Part shown: positions 44,215-54,472 of the stretch, piece by piece
Layout: each line of letters starts with the position of its first letter
Numbering within the stretch: the stretch's first letter is position 1
Origin: Streptomyces spinoverrucosus
GTDB taxonomy: Bacteria; Actinomycetota; Actinomycetes; Streptomycetales; Streptomycetaceae
DNA length: 64,000 nucleotides
Reading direction: 5' to 3'
NCBI RefSeq assembly: GCF_015712165.1
Contig: NZ_JADPZX010000001.1
Location: 806,001 to 870,000, forward strand
Made by a program: the position numbers and the translations under genes
Notes under the pieces: generated by a model
The model's database searches: none
The model's input: the letters and a program-made list of their open reading frames with translations, nothing else
Told to the model about the DNA's origin: nothing

Positions 44215-45405
44215 TCAGGGCCGCATCAGGATCTTCGCGGCGCCGTCCCGCTTGTGCTGGAACATCTCGTACGCCTGGGGTGCTTCGTCCAGCCGCAGCC
44301 GGTGGGTGGCGAAGTCGTCGACGCCGAGCGGGTCCTCGTCGGTGAGGTACGGCAGGATCTCGTCGGTCCAGCGGCGCACGTTGGCCTGGCCCATGCGGAT
44401 CTGGAGCTGCTTGTCGAACATGGTGAGCATCGGCAGCGGGTCGGCGGTGCCGCCGTAGACGCCGACGAGGGACAGGGTGCCGCCGCGGCGTACCAGCTCG
44501 ATGGCGGTGTGCAGGGCGGCGAGCCGGTCGATGCTGAAACGTTCGGCGAGGGGGCCGCCGATCTTGCGGGGCAGCATGCTGGAGGCCTGCTGGGCGAGGC
44601 GGGCGGCGAGGCTGCCGTGCGCCTCGGTGCCGACCGCGTCGATCACGGCGTCCGGGCCCCGGCCGTCGGTCTCGTCGCGGATCGCGGCGACGAGCTCCTT
44701 CTCGTGGTCGAAGGCCCGCAGGTCGAACGTCTGCACGCCACGCTCCTGTGCCCGGCGCAGCCGGTCGGGGACCAGGTCGACGCCGAACACCCGTCCCGCG
44801 CCGCGGACCTGGGCGACCCGGCAGGCCATGTCACCGATCGGGCCGAGCCCGAGGACGGCGATGGAGCCGCCCTGGGGGACGTCGGCGTACGCGACCGCCT
44901 GCCAGGCGGTGGGCAGCACGTCGGAGAGGTACAGGAACCGGTCGTCGGGCGGGCCCTCGGGCACCTTGATCGGGCCGTACTGGGCCTGCGGGACGCGCAG
45001 GTACTCGGCCTGGGCGCCCGGTACCGCGCCGTACAGGCGGGTGTAGCCGAAGAGGGCGGCGCCCATGCCCTCGCCGTGCACCTGGGTGGTCTCGCACTGG
45101 GTGGGCAGCGAGTTGAGGCACATCCAGCAGTTGCCGCAGGCGATCTGGAAGGGCACGACGACCCGGTCGCCCACCGCCAGGTCCGGTACGCCGGGGCCGA
45201 CCTCCTCGACGATGCCCATGGGTTCGTGACCGAGGATGTCGCCCGGCGTCATGAACGGGGTGAGCACCTCGTACAGATGCAGGTCGGAACCGCACAGCCC
45301 GGTCGAGGTGATGCGGATGACGGCGTCGGTCGGCTCCTCGATCCGCGGATCGGGCACGTTCTCCACCCGCACGTCCCGCTTCCCCTGCCACGTCACAGCC
45401 CTCAT
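44215..45405 (-). CDS. Zinc-dependent alcohol dehydrogenase (formaldehyde dehydrogenase-like MDR)
   Basis: A 396-residue medium-chain dehydrogenase. CGSDLHLYE (catalytic zinc Cys), GHEPMGIVEEVG, the structural-zinc-like CGNCWMCLNSLPTQC and the NAD(P) motif VLGLGPIGDMACRVAQ are visible. The long insertion and C-terminal extension resemble glutathione-independent formaldehyde dehydrogenases and related threonine/butanediol types. Substrate is unproven. ATG 45405 follows GGAGGGAG. Cytoplasmic; convergent with the ligase gene (9 bp apart). Confidence 0.9.
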   Translation of the reverse strand: MRAVTWQGKRDVRVENVPDPRIEEPTDAVIRITSTGLCGSDLHLYEVLTPFMTPGDILGHEPMGIVEEVGPGVPDLAVGDRVVVPFQIACGNCWMCLNSLPTQCETTQVHGEGMGAALFGYTRLYGAVPGAQAEYLRVPQAQYGPIKVPEGPPDDRFLYLSDVLPTAWQAVAYADVPQGGSIAVLGLGPIGDMACRVAQVRGAGRVFGVDLVPDRLRRAQERGVQTFDLRAFDHEKELVAAIRDETDGRGPDAVIDAVGTEAHGSLAARLAQQASSMLPRKIGGPLAERFSIDRLAALHTAIELVRRGGTLSLVGVYGGTADPLPMLTMFDKQLQIRMGQANVRRWTDEILPYLTDEDPLGVDDFATHRLRLDEAPQAYEMFQHKRDGAAKILMRP

Positions 45406-45563
45406 CACCCGCACTCCCTCCGTCGTGACCACGCTGCCGGTACTGCGGTGGGTGCCGGGTACCCGAGGGGGTAGGGCCCAACCGTGGGGGCCGTGGACGG
45501 TATCGATCGCACAGGACGGGTCGGGTGGCGGCGGTGGGCGAGGACACGGGACGAAGAACGCGC

Positions 45564-46496
45564 ATGCGGCGGGTCGCCGTGGCGGCGGCGGTGGTGTCGG
45601 CCGTCGTGGCGGCGGGCTGCACGGGCGGGCCGGACGACGACGGACGGGCGCCCGAGTCGCCGCCGACGCGCAGTGCGCAGCGCGTGGCGTCCGTGCTCGC
45701 CGTGAAGGTCGACAACGCGCCCACGGCGCGCCCCCACACCGGACTCGGAGCGGCGGACGTCGTCTACGTCGAGCAGGTCGAGGGCGGCCTGAGCCGGCTG
45801 CTGGCGGTGTACGCGAGCGAGTTGCCGAAGGCCGTCGGGCCCGTGCGCAGTGTCCGTGAGACGGATCTGGAGCTGTTGCGCCAGTTCGAGCGCCCGACCT
45901 TCGCCTTCTCCGGCGCGCAGACCAAGCTGCTGCCGTTGATCGACCGGGCCCCGCTGCGCGCCGAGCCGCCGGGCCGCACGCCCGACGCCTACCACCGAGG
46001 CAGCGACAGGCCCGCCCCGCACAACCTCTACCTGAGCCCACACCACCTGATACCCAAGGCCCCCGGCCGGGCCGCCCTCACCACCGGCTTCACCTACGGC
46101 GCCGCCCCCGACGGCGGAGAGAGGGAGACCACCCGCACTGTCCGCTACCCGGCGGCCCGTTTCACCTTCACCTGGGACGAGAGCCGGGAGCGCTACCGGG
46201 TCGCGATGGACGGCACGGCCGCCGTGACGACCGAAGGGCAGCCGGTGGCGGCCGCGACGGTCGTCGTGCAGTACGTGCGGATGCGCCAGTCCGGCTACTT
46301 CGACTCCCGGGGCAGCAACACGCCGTACAGCGAGACCGTCGGCTCGGGGACCGCGCAGGTGCTGCGCGGCGGAAGGACGTACGACGCGCTCTGGAAGCGC
46401 CCGGAGCCGAGCGACGGCACCCGCTTCACCACGGCGGACGGCGAGCCGGTGAACTTCGCCGCCGGCCAGGTGTGGGTGGTGCTCGTCAGGGCCTGA
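45564..46496 (+). CDS. DUF3048 (YerB-like) lipoprotein
   Basis: A 310-residue lipoprotein. The signal is MRRVAVAAAVVSAVVAAGC, with Cys19 as the lipidated residue. The body holds the DUF3048 features VLAVKVDNAPTARPHTGLG, VYVEQVEGGLSRLLAVY and the C-terminal GQVWVVLVRA strand. Bacillus YerB belongs to this family; function is unknown, with suggestions of cell-surface or polymer binding. It should sit on the outer face of the membrane. Divergent from the zinc dehydrogenase gene. Confidence 0.88.
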   Translation: MRRVAVAAAVVSAVVAAGCTGGPDDDGRAPESPPTRSAQRVASVLAVKVDNAPTARPHTGLGAADVVYVEQVEGGLSRLLAVYASELPKAVGPVRSVRETDLELLRQFERPTFAFSGAQTKLLPLIDRAPLRAEPPGRTPDAYHRGSDRPAPHNLYLSPHHLIPKAPGRAALTTGFTYGAAPDGGERETTRTVRYPAARFTFTWDESRERYRVAMDGTAAVTTEGQPVAAATVVVQYVRMRQSGYFDSRGSNTPYSETVGSGTAQVLRGGRTYDALWKRPEPSDGTRFTTADGEPVNFAAGQVWVVLVRA

Positions 46497-46508
46497 GTCA
46501 GGCTCGGG

Positions 46509-46991
46509 TCAGGCCTGGGCCACGAGGGGTTCCGTCGGGTGGCCCGGGTCACCCGGGTTGCGGAGTCCCTCCGTCGCGTCGGCGACCCGCCGGATCAGGT
46601 CCAGGAACTGCGTCCGCTCCGCCGCGGACAGTGGCGCCAGGAACACCTGGTTCATGCGGGCCGTGCGCAGCGCCAGCCTGCGGTGGGTGCGCGCGCCGTC
46701 CTCGGTCAGGCGCAGCAGGAAGCGGCGGCCGTCGTGCGGGTCGCGGACCTTGTGCAGCAGTCCCCGGCGGCCGAGCCTGCTGATCACCTCGGCGACGGTG
46801 GACCGGTCGAGCCCGACCCGCTCCCCCACCGTGCGCTGGTCCAGTCCCGGCTCGTCGACGAGCGCGTTGAGCACGGCGAACTGCGGTGAGGTGATCTCCT
46901 CGGACACCATCGCGTTCCACAGCAGGTGGTGTGCCTGCTGGAGCCGCCGGGCGAGATGCCCGGGATGGTTGGTGAGATCCACCGCCGCCAT
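46509..46991 (-). CDS. pcaV: MarR family regulator of protocatechuate catabolism (PcaV)
   Basis: A 160-residue MarR repressor with the winged HTH at about 40-110 (ITSPQFAVLNALVDEPG, LDRSTVAEVISRLGRRGL, DGRRFLLRLTEDG). Divergent from the pca operon with palindromes between them, it corresponds to PcaV, which represses pca genes in S. coelicolor and is released by protocatechuate. ATG 46991 follows GGGAGCGG. Ligand-binding arginine candidates are present near the N-terminus (HLARRLQQAH). Convergent with the DUF3048 gene. Confidence 0.92.
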   Translation of the reverse strand: MAAVDLTNHPGHLARRLQQAHHLLWNAMVSEEITSPQFAVLNALVDEPGLDQRTVGERVGLDRSTVAEVISRLGRRGLLHKVRDPHDGRRFLLRLTEDGARTHRRLALRTARMNQVFLAPLSAAERTQFLDLIRRVADATEGLRNPGDPGHPTEPLVAQA

Positions 46992-47016
46992 GTCCGCTCC
47001 CGAGGTCCTGGTTGTG

Positions 47017-47028
47017 TCAGTGCACTGA
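47017..47028. promoter_or_regulatory. PcaV-type operator O1
   Basis: TCAGTGCACTGA is a perfect 12-bp palindrome 26 bp upstream of the pcaV start. It shares the TCAGTG half-site core with the second site at 47134, fitting autoregulation of pcaV. Confidence 0.6.
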
Positions 47029-47085
47029 ACGATACCTCCGGCGGCTCGGCCCTGTCGCGGGTGTCCAGGTTGGCAGCCCGAGGTC

Positions 47086-47115
47086 TTGACGGGCACAAGC
47101 AGAGAGTGGCAGCGT
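47086..47115 (+). promoter_or_regulatory. Putative pcaI promoter
   Basis: TTGACG (47086-47091), 18-bp spacer, then a weak -10-like CAGCGT (47110-47115). The predicted start near 47122 places operator O2 just inside the transcript, so repressor binding would block elongation or initiation. Confidence 0.4.
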
Positions 47116-47133
47116 GAAGAAAACTTCACTGCA

Positions 47134-47153
47134 TTACTCAGTGCCCTGAGTAA
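47134..47153. promoter_or_regulatory. PcaV-type operator O2
   Basis: TTACTCAG and CTGAGTAA form an 8-bp perfect inverted repeat around TGCC, 30 bp before the pcaI start codon. The core TCAGTG is shared with the site at 47017, and the AT-rich arms are unusual for this genome. Confidence 0.65.
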
Positions 47154-47182
47154 ATGCCCTCGGGAGAGATGGGGCTTCTCGG

Positions 47183-47938
47183 ATGGACAAGGTGGTCGCC
47201 ACGGCCCTGGAGGCGGTGGCCGATGTGGGCGACGGCGCGTCGCTCGCGGTGGGCGGCTTCGGGCTGAGCGGTGTCCCGAACGTACTGATCGAGGCGCTCC
47301 ACGAGCGGGGCGTCGGCGGCCTGTCGGTGGTGTCGAACAACTGCGGGGCGATGGAGTCCGGCCTGGCGGTGCTCCTCGCGGCCGGGCGGATCGCCCGGGT
47401 GACCGGCTCCTACATCGGCGCCAACAAGGAGTTCGCCCGCCAGTACCTGGCCGGGGAGCTGGAGCTGGAGCTGATCCCGCAGGGCACGCTGGCCGAGCGG
47501 CTGCGGGCGGGCGGGGCCGGGATCCCCGCCTTCTACACGCCGGCCGGAGTGGGCACGCAGGTCGCCGAGGGCGGACTGCCGTGGCGGTACGACGCTCAGG
47601 GCGGGGTCGCTCTCGCCTCACCGCCCAAGGAGGTACGGGAGTTCGACGGCGTGGAGTACGTGCTGGAGCACGGCGTCCGCACCGACTTCGCGCTCGTGCG
47701 CGCCGCCAGGGGCGACCGGCACGGCAACCTGGTCTTCAACAAGTCCGCCCGCAACTTCAACCCCCTTGCGGCGATGGCCGGCCGGGTGACGATCGCGGAG
47801 GTGGAGGAGCTGGTCGAGCCGGGTGACATCGATCCGGACGCCGTGCATCTGCCCGGCATCTTCGTCCAGCGGGTGCTGGCCCTGACCCCGGAACAGGCGA
47901 CCGACAAGCGGATCGAGCGGCGGACGGTGAGCAACTGA
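47183..47938 (+). CDS. pcaI: 3-oxoadipate CoA-transferase subunit A
   Basis: A 251-residue class I CoA-transferase alpha subunit. [16 protein letters not shown] near the start is the family GxGGF-type signature, with VSNNCG and [14 protein letters not shown] contacts following. Together with PcaJ it moves CoA from succinyl-CoA to 3-oxoadipate. First gene of the operon, with its stop overlapping pcaJ (TGATG). ATG 47183 is 30 bp after operator O2; only a weak RBS (GGGAGAGATGG further upstream) is visible. Cytoplasmic. Confidence 0.94.
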   Translation: MDKVVATALEAVADVGDGASLAVGGFGLSGVPNVLIEALHERGVGGLSVVSNNCGAMESGLAVLLAAGRIARVTGSYIGANKEFARQYLAGELELELIPQGTLAERLRAGGAGIPAFYTPAGVGTQVAEGGLPWRYDAQGGVALASPPKEVREFDGVEYVLEHGVRTDFALVRAARGDRHGNLVFNKSARNFNPLAAMAGRVTIAEVEELVEPGDIDPDAVHLPGIFVQRVLALTPEQATDKRIERRTVSN

Positions 47939-48581
47939 TGGCCTGGACACGCGAGGAGATGGCCGCGCGGGCCGCGCGCGAGCTGACGGACGGGCAGTAC
48001 GTCAATCTGGGCATCGGCCTGCCGACCCTGATCCCCAATCACCTCCCGCCCGGCGTCGAGGTGGTGCTGGAGTCGGAGAACGGCATCCTCGGCACCGGCC
48101 CCTACCCGAGTGAGGAGCAGATCGACCCGGACCTGATCAACGCGGGCAAGGAGACCGTCACGGTCCTGCCGGGCGCGTCCTTCTTCGACTCGGCGCTGTC
48201 CTTCGGGATGATCCGCGGCGGGCACATCGATGTCGCCGTGCTGGGCGCGATGCAGGTCTCAGCCGGCGGCGATCTGGCGAACTGGGCCATCCCGGGCAAG
48301 CTGGTCACCGGCATCGGCGGGGCGATGGACCTGGTGCACGGCGCCCGTACCGTCATCGTCGTGATGACCCACACCGCCAAGGACGGCAGCCCGAAGATCC
48401 TCGACGAGTGCACGCTTCCGCTCACGGGCAAGGCGTGTGTGAACCGGGTCATCACCGACCTCGGCGTCCTCGACGTCACCGACGGCGGGCTGGTGCTGAC
48501 CGAGTGCGCGCCGGGTGTCACCGCCGAGGAGATCATCGCCAGGACCGCCGCCAAGGTGCGCGTCGGCGAGGAGGCGCAGTC

Positions 48582-48585
<4 letters not shown>
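47938..48585 (+). CDS. pcaJ: 3-oxoadipate CoA-transferase subunit B
   Basis: A 215-residue beta subunit. [14 protein letters not shown] and the [13 protein letters not shown] segment with the catalytic Glu mark it as the CoA-transferase B chain. It pairs with PcaI; start and stop overlaps on both sides (TGATG and ATGA) enforce coupled translation of the complex. Confidence 0.94.
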
Positions 48586-49784
<1,199 letters not shown>

Positions 49785-49806
49785 GACTCGAACGGTAGGA
49801 ACTGTC

Positions 49807-50580
49807 ATGGCTCTCACTCAGCACGACATCGACCAGGAGATAGCGGCCGAGCACGCGGCCTACGAGAAGCGCGTCGCCGACGGCGGGCCCGTCGAGCACC
49901 ACCCGCGCCGGGACTACGCCCCGTACCGGTCCTCGCTGCTGCGGCACCCGAAGCAGCCGCTGGTCGCGATCGACGTGGCCCGGGACCCGGAGCTGGTGGA
50001 GCTCGCCTCCCCCGCCTTCGGCGAGCGGGACATCACCGAGATCGACAACGATCTGACCCGGCAGCACACCGGTGAGCCGATCGGTGAGCGCATCACCGTC
50101 TCCGGCCGCCTGCTGGACCGCGCCGGGCGGCCGATCCGCGGTCAGCTCGTCGAGATCTGGCAGGCCAACTCGGCCGGGCGCTACGCCCACCAGCGCGAGC
50201 AGCACGACGCCCCGCTGGACCCCAACTTCACCGGCGTGGGCCGCACCCTCACCGACGCCGACGGCTGCTACAGGTTCACCACCGTCCAGCCCGGCCCCTA
50301 CCCGTGGCGCAACCACGTGGGCGCCTGGCGCCCGGCACACATCCACTTCTCGGTCTTCGGTACGGCGTTCACGCAGCGGCTGGTGACGCAGATGTACTTC
50401 CCCAACGACCCGCTCTTCGCGTACGACCCGATCCTGCAGTCCGTGACGGACGACGCCGCCCGGCAGCGGCTGGTCGCCACCTACGACCACGGCCTGTCGG
50501 TGCCGGAGTTCTCGCTGGGCTACCACTGGGACATCGTGCTCGACGGCCCGCACGCCACCTGGATGGAAGAGGGACGCTGA
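49807..50580 (+). CDS. pcaH: Protocatechuate 3,4-dioxygenase beta subunit
   Basis: A 257-residue intradiol dioxygenase beta chain that binds the catalytic non-haem Fe(III). The Tyr and His iron ligands lie in PYPWRNHVGAWRPAHIHFSVFG (second Tyr region and the H-x-H). VEIWQANSAGRY is the intradiol signature. With PcaG it opens protocatechuate to 3-carboxy-cis,cis-muconate. The gap from pcaF is 22 bp. ATG 49807. Cytoplasmic heteromer. Confidence 0.96.
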   Translation: MALTQHDIDQEIAAEHAAYEKRVADGGPVEHHPRRDYAPYRSSLLRHPKQPLVAIDVARDPELVELASPAFGERDITEIDNDLTRQHTGEPIGERITVSGRLLDRAGRPIRGQLVEIWQANSAGRYAHQREQHDAPLDPNFTGVGRTLTDADGCYRFTTVQPGPYPWRNHVGAWRPAHIHFSVFGTAFTQRLVTQMYFPNDPLFAYDPILQSVTDDAARQRLVATYDHGLSVPEFSLGYHWDIVLDGPHATWMEEGR

Positions 50581-50585
50581 CCCCC

Positions 50586-51191
50586 ATGACGAAGATCGAC
50601 ACCAGCAGCCCGGAGAACGTGCTGCCCACCCCGTCGCACACGGTGGGCCCGTTCTACGGGTACGCGCTGCCCTTCCCCGGCGGCGAGGACATCGCGCCCG
50701 CCGGGCACCCGGACACGATCACCCTGCACGGACACATCACCGACGGCGAGGGCGCGCCGCTGCCCGACGCCTTCGTGGAGCTGTGGGGCCCGGACCCGGA
50801 GGGCAGGCTGCCCCAGGTGGACGGCTCGATGCGCCGCGACCCGGCGTCCGGCGGCTTCCTCGGCCGGGGCGGCGTCGAGTTCACCGGCTGGGGGCGCGTC
50901 CAGACGGACGCGAGCGGCCACTGGTACGCCCGTACGCTCCGCCCGGGCGCGCGCGGGAGCAGCGCCCCGTACCTCAGTGTGTGCGTCTTCGCACGCGGAC
51001 TGCTGGTGCACCTGTTCACGCGGATCTATCTGCCGGGCGACGAGGCCGCGCTGGCCGCGGACCCGCTGCTGTCCCGGCTGGCGGAGGCACGCCGCGACAC
51101 GCTGGTCGCACATGCCGAGCGCGAGGGCACCTACCGTTTCGACATCCGCCTTCAGGGCGAAGGCGAGACGGTCTTCCTGGAGTTCCAGTGA
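50586..51191 (+). CDS. pcaG: Protocatechuate 3,4-dioxygenase alpha subunit
   Basis: A 201-residue alpha chain. TPSHTVGPFYGYALPF and FVELWGPDPEGRLPQ are intradiol-family features; the Fe ligands of the beta subunit are absent, as expected, so it shapes the active site only. It starts 5 nt after the pcaH stop and overlaps pcaB by 4 bp. Confidence 0.95.
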   Translation: MTKIDTSSPENVLPTPSHTVGPFYGYALPFPGGEDIAPAGHPDTITLHGHITDGEGAPLPDAFVELWGPDPEGRLPQVDGSMRRDPASGGFLGRGGVEFTGWGRVQTDASGHWYARTLRPGARGSSAPYLSVCVFARGLLVHLFTRIYLPGDEAALAADPLLSRLAEARRDTLVAHAEREGTYRFDIRLQGEGETVFLEFQ

Positions 51192-52483
51192 CTTCTGCGG
51201 TTCCCGACACCGGCCTGCTCGCCCCCGGGTGGGCAGGCTCCCCCGCCGCGTCCGCGACGAGCGACACCGCCTACCTGCAGGCCCTGCTCGACGCGGAGGC
51301 GGCCCTGACCCGCGCGCAGGCCGCACTCGGGCTGGCCCCGGCCGAGGCGGCCACGGCGGTCACCGAGGCGGCCGACGCCGGCCGGTACGACGTACGGTCC
51401 CTGGCGGAGCGCGCCCGTGGCGGCGGCAATCCGGTCATCCCGCTGGTCGCCGATCTGACGAAGGCGGTCGGTACGGAGTACGGGCCGTACGTCCATCGGG
51501 GTGCGACCAGCCAGGACATCATGGACACGGCGACCATGCTGGTCGCCGCGCGCACCCTGAACCTGATCCTGGCCGACCTCGCCCGCACCGAGCGGGCGCT
51601 GGCCCGGCTGGCCGCCGAGCACCGCGACACGCCGATGCCGGGCCGCACGCTCACCCAGCACGCCGTACCGACGACGTTCGGCCTGAAGGCGGCCGGCTGG
51701 CGGTCCCTGGCGCTGGACGCGCGGGACCGGGTGGCGGCCGTACGGGACGTGCTGCCCGCCCAACTCGGCGGTGCGGCCGGGACGTTGGCGGCGTTCGGGG
51801 CGTACGGCGCGAGTGATCCCACCGCTCTGTCGGCGGCGTACGCCCATGAACTCGGCCTGCAGCCGCTGGACCTGCCCTGGCACACGCTGCGGACCCCCCT
51901 CGCGGACCTCGCCGGGTGTCTGGCGGTGACGGTCGGGGCGCTCGGCAAGATGGCCGCCGATGTCCTCACCCTGTCCCGGACCGAGATCGCCGAGGTCGCC
52001 GAGCGCAGTGGCGGGGGTTCGTCAGCGATGCCGCACAAGGCCAATCCCGTACGGTCCACCCTGATCGCCGCCGCGGCCCGGCGGGCGCCGCAGCTCGCCG
52101 CCACGCTGTACGCCTCGCTGGTCGCGGAGGACGAGCGGCCGGCCGGGGCCTGGCATGCCGAGTGGGAGCCGCTCCGGGAGCTGCTGCGGCTGGCCGGCGG
52201 AGCCGCCCGGGACGCCGCCGAACTGGCCGACGGGCTCCGGGTCCGACCGGAGACCATGCGCGAACACCTGGATCTCACCGAGGGGTTGATCGTCTCGGAG
52301 CGGCTGTCGGCCGAACTCGCGCCCGTGCTGGGCCGGTCCCGGGCCAAGGAGCTGCTCACCCGACTGGCCGCCGAGGGGCACCCCTTGGCCGAGGCGCCGG
52401 AACTGCGGGACGTCGACCTCGATCCCGCCCACTACACCGGCTCCGCCGGAACTCTTGTCGATCGTGCTCTGGAGCGACGTTGA
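51188..52483 (+). CDS. pcaB: 3-carboxy-cis,cis-muconate cycloisomerase
   Basis: A 431-residue member of the fumarase/aspartase superfamily. GGGSSAMPHKANPVRS is the superfamily signature with the catalytic Ser loop, and HRGATSQDIMDTATML is the conserved His region. It lactonises 3-carboxymuconate to 4-carboxymuconolactone. GTG 51188 overlaps pcaG (GTGA). The length fits a PcaB with a short extended C-terminus. Confidence 0.94.
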   Translation: MTSAVPDTGLLAPGWAGSPAASATSDTAYLQALLDAEAALTRAQAALGLAPAEAATAVTEAADAGRYDVRSLAERARGGGNPVIPLVADLTKAVGTEYGPYVHRGATSQDIMDTATMLVAARTLNLILADLARTERALARLAAEHRDTPMPGRTLTQHAVPTTFGLKAAGWRSLALDARDRVAAVRDVLPAQLGGAAGTLAAFGAYGASDPTALSAAYAHELGLQPLDLPWHTLRTPLADLAGCLAVTVGALGKMAADVLTLSRTEIAEVAERSGGGSSAMPHKANPVRSTLIAAAARRAPQLAATLYASLVAEDERPAGAWHAEWEPLRELLRLAGGAARDAAELADGLRVRPETMREHLDLTEGLIVSERLSAELAPVLGRSRAKELLTRLAAEGHPLAEAPELRDVDLDPAHYTGSAGTLVDRALERR

Positions 52484-53604
52484 AGCTGCTCAACCACCGT
52501 GCCGAAGGGGCCGCCTCCGCGCCCCCGCTGCTCCTCGGGCCCTCGCTGGGCACCTCGTACGCCCTGTGGGACCAGGTCGCGCCCGAGCTGTCCGTCAGCC
52601 ACCGGGTGATCCGCTGGGACCTGCCGGGGCACGGCGGCTCGGCGGCGGAACTGATCGCGGCGGGCGCCACCGTCGGTGACCTCGCCGACCTGGTGCTCGC
52701 GCTCGCCGACTCGCTGGGCGTGGACCGGTTCGCGTACGCGGGGGTGTCGCTGGGCGGTGCGGTGGGGCTGCACCTCGCCGTGCATCACCCTCAGCGGGTG
52801 TCGTCCCTCGCGGTGATCTGCTCGTCGGCCCACTTCAACGGGGCGAAGCCGTGGCAGGACCGGGCCGCGCTGGTGCGGCGCGAGGGGCTCGCCGCGCTCG
52901 CCGAGGGCGCGGACGCCCGCTGGTTCACGCCCGGGTTCACCGTGCCCCGGCTGGTGCGGGACCACCGGGACGCCGACCCGGAGGCGTACGCGGCCTGCTG
53001 TGACGCGCTCGCCGCGTTCGACCTGCGGGAGCGGCTCGCGGAGATCTCCGCGCCGACGCTGCTGATCGCGGGCCGTGAGGACCCGGCGACGCCGCCCGCG
53101 CATCTGCGTCAGATCGCGGACGCCGTGCCGGGGGCGACCCTGGTGGAGATTCCCGGCGCCTCCCATCTGGCGCCCGCGCAGTGCCCCGAGGCGGTACTCA
53201 CGGCTCTGCGGGCGCACCTGGACGGGCCCGCCCGGCGCGGCATGAAGGTACGGCGTGAGGTGCTGGGCGACCCGCACGTCGACCGGGCGCAGGCGCGGCA
53301 GACCCCCTTCACCGCACGCTTCCAGGACTTCATCTCGCGCTACGCATGGGGCGAGATCTGGACCGACCCGACGCTCTCCCGCCGCGAACGCAGCATGATC
53401 ACGCTGACCGCGCTGGTGGCGCACGGCCACTACGAGGAGCTGGCCATGCACGTCCGGGCGGCGCGGCGCAACGGACTCACGCCCGAGGAGATCGGGGCGG
53501 TGCTGCTGCAGACGGCGGTGTACTGCGGGGTGCCGGCGGCGAACTCGGCGTTCGCCGCGGCCCGGCGGGTGCTGGCGGAGGAGGACGACGGCGACCGGCC
53601 CTGA
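52480..53604 (+). CDS. pcaL: Fused 3-oxoadipate enol-lactonase/4-carboxymuconolactone decarboxylase
   Basis: A 374-residue fusion. The N-terminal alpha/beta hydrolase (about 1-250) has WDLPGHGGS and the nucleophile elbow GVSLGGAVG, with D and H in AGREDPATPP and PGASHLAP; this is the PcaD part. The C-terminal domain (about 260-370) has the carboxymuconolactone decarboxylase pattern YAWGEIWTDPTLSRRERSMI; this is the PcaC part. Such PcaL fusions are normal in actinobacteria. TTG 52480 overlaps pcaB as TTGA with GGAG upstream; a TTG start may lower its yield relative to the rest of the operon. Confidence 0.94.
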   Translation: MKLLNHRAEGAASAPPLLLGPSLGTSYALWDQVAPELSVSHRVIRWDLPGHGGSAAELIAAGATVGDLADLVLALADSLGVDRFAYAGVSLGGAVGLHLAVHHPQRVSSLAVICSSAHFNGAKPWQDRAALVRREGLAALAEGADARWFTPGFTVPRLVRDHRDADPEAYAACCDALAAFDLRERLAEISAPTLLIAGREDPATPPAHLRQIADAVPGATLVEIPGASHLAPAQCPEAVLTALRAHLDGPARRGMKVRREVLGDPHVDRAQARQTPFTARFQDFISRYAWGEIWTDPTLSRRERSMITLTALVAHGHYEELAMHVRAARRNGLTPEEIGAVLLQTAVYCGVPAANSAFAAARRVLAEEDDGDRP

Positions 53605-53674
53605 GGGTGACCCTGCTGGTCGTAGCCTCAGCAGCACCTCGTAGCGGGGTGGACGGCGTGCCTAGGGTGGAGGT

Positions 53675-54466
53675 ATGTCCACTGTTCTGATCACCGGCGC
53701 CACCTCGGGGCTCGGCCGGTTCGTCGCCTTCGAGCTGGTGCGTTCCGGGCACCGCGTCCTCGCGCACGGCCGCGATCCGGGCCGTACCGAACGGCTCGTC
53801 GCCGAGCTGCGGACCGAGGGCGCGGCCGAGGGGTTCGTCGCCGATCTGGCCTCGCTGGCCGAGGTGCGCGAGCTGGGCGCGCGGGTCGCCGAGGCCCATC
53901 CCGAGCTGGACGTGCTGGTCAACAACGCCGGAGTGGGCAGCGGTCCGCGCGAGGCGGGGCGTGAGCTGAGCGCCGACGGGCACGAGCTGCGCCTCGCGGT
54001 GAACTATCTCGCGCCGGTCACGCTCACCCGTGCCCTGCTGCCGGTGCTCCGCGCGAACGCGCCCGCCCGGATCGTGAACGTCGGCTCGGCCGGTCAGGAA
54101 CCGCTCGACTTCGGCGACCCCGAGTTCGCCCGCGGCTACGAGGGCTTCTCGGCGTACTGCCGCAGCAAGTTCGCGCTGGCCGCGTGGACGCTCACCCTCG
54201 CCGAGGAGCTGGCGGGCACCGGCGTCGCGGTGAACGTGCTGCACCCGGCGACCTTCATGGACACGGCGATGGTCCGCGAGGGCGGGATCACCCCGTGGAA
54301 CTCGGTCGCCGACGGCGCACCCGGAGTCCTGGCCCTGGCCACCCGGGACATGGGATCCGGCGGCTACTTCGACGGCACCACCGCGGCCCGGGCGCACGAG
54401 ACGGCGTACGACCCGCAGGCGCGCAAGCGGCTGGCGGCGGTCACCGACCAGTTGCTCAGCATGTGA
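53675..54466 (+). CDS. Short-chain dehydrogenase/reductase (SDR)
   Basis: A 263-residue classical SDR. LITGATSGLGRFVAFEL is the TGxxxGxG cofactor motif, LVNNAGVGS the NNAG strand, and YCRSKFAL the catalytic YxxxK, with Ser in VNVGSAGQ. Probably NADP(H)-dependent, judging by HGRDPGR after the second strand. Substrate unknown. It is 70 bp downstream of pcaL on the same strand, so read-through is possible, but it is not part of the pathway. Confidence 0.9.
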   Translation: MSTVLITGATSGLGRFVAFELVRSGHRVLAHGRDPGRTERLVAELRTEGAAEGFVADLASLAEVRELGARVAEAHPELDVLVNNAGVGSGPREAGRELSADGHELRLAVNYLAPVTLTRALLPVLRANAPARIVNVGSAGQEPLDFGDPEFARGYEGFSAYCRSKFALAAWTLTLAEELAGTGVAVNVLHPATFMDTAMVREGGITPWNSVADGAPGVLALATRDMGSGGYFDGTTAARAHETAYDPQARKRLAAVTDQLLSM

Positions 54467-54472
54467 CAGGCC

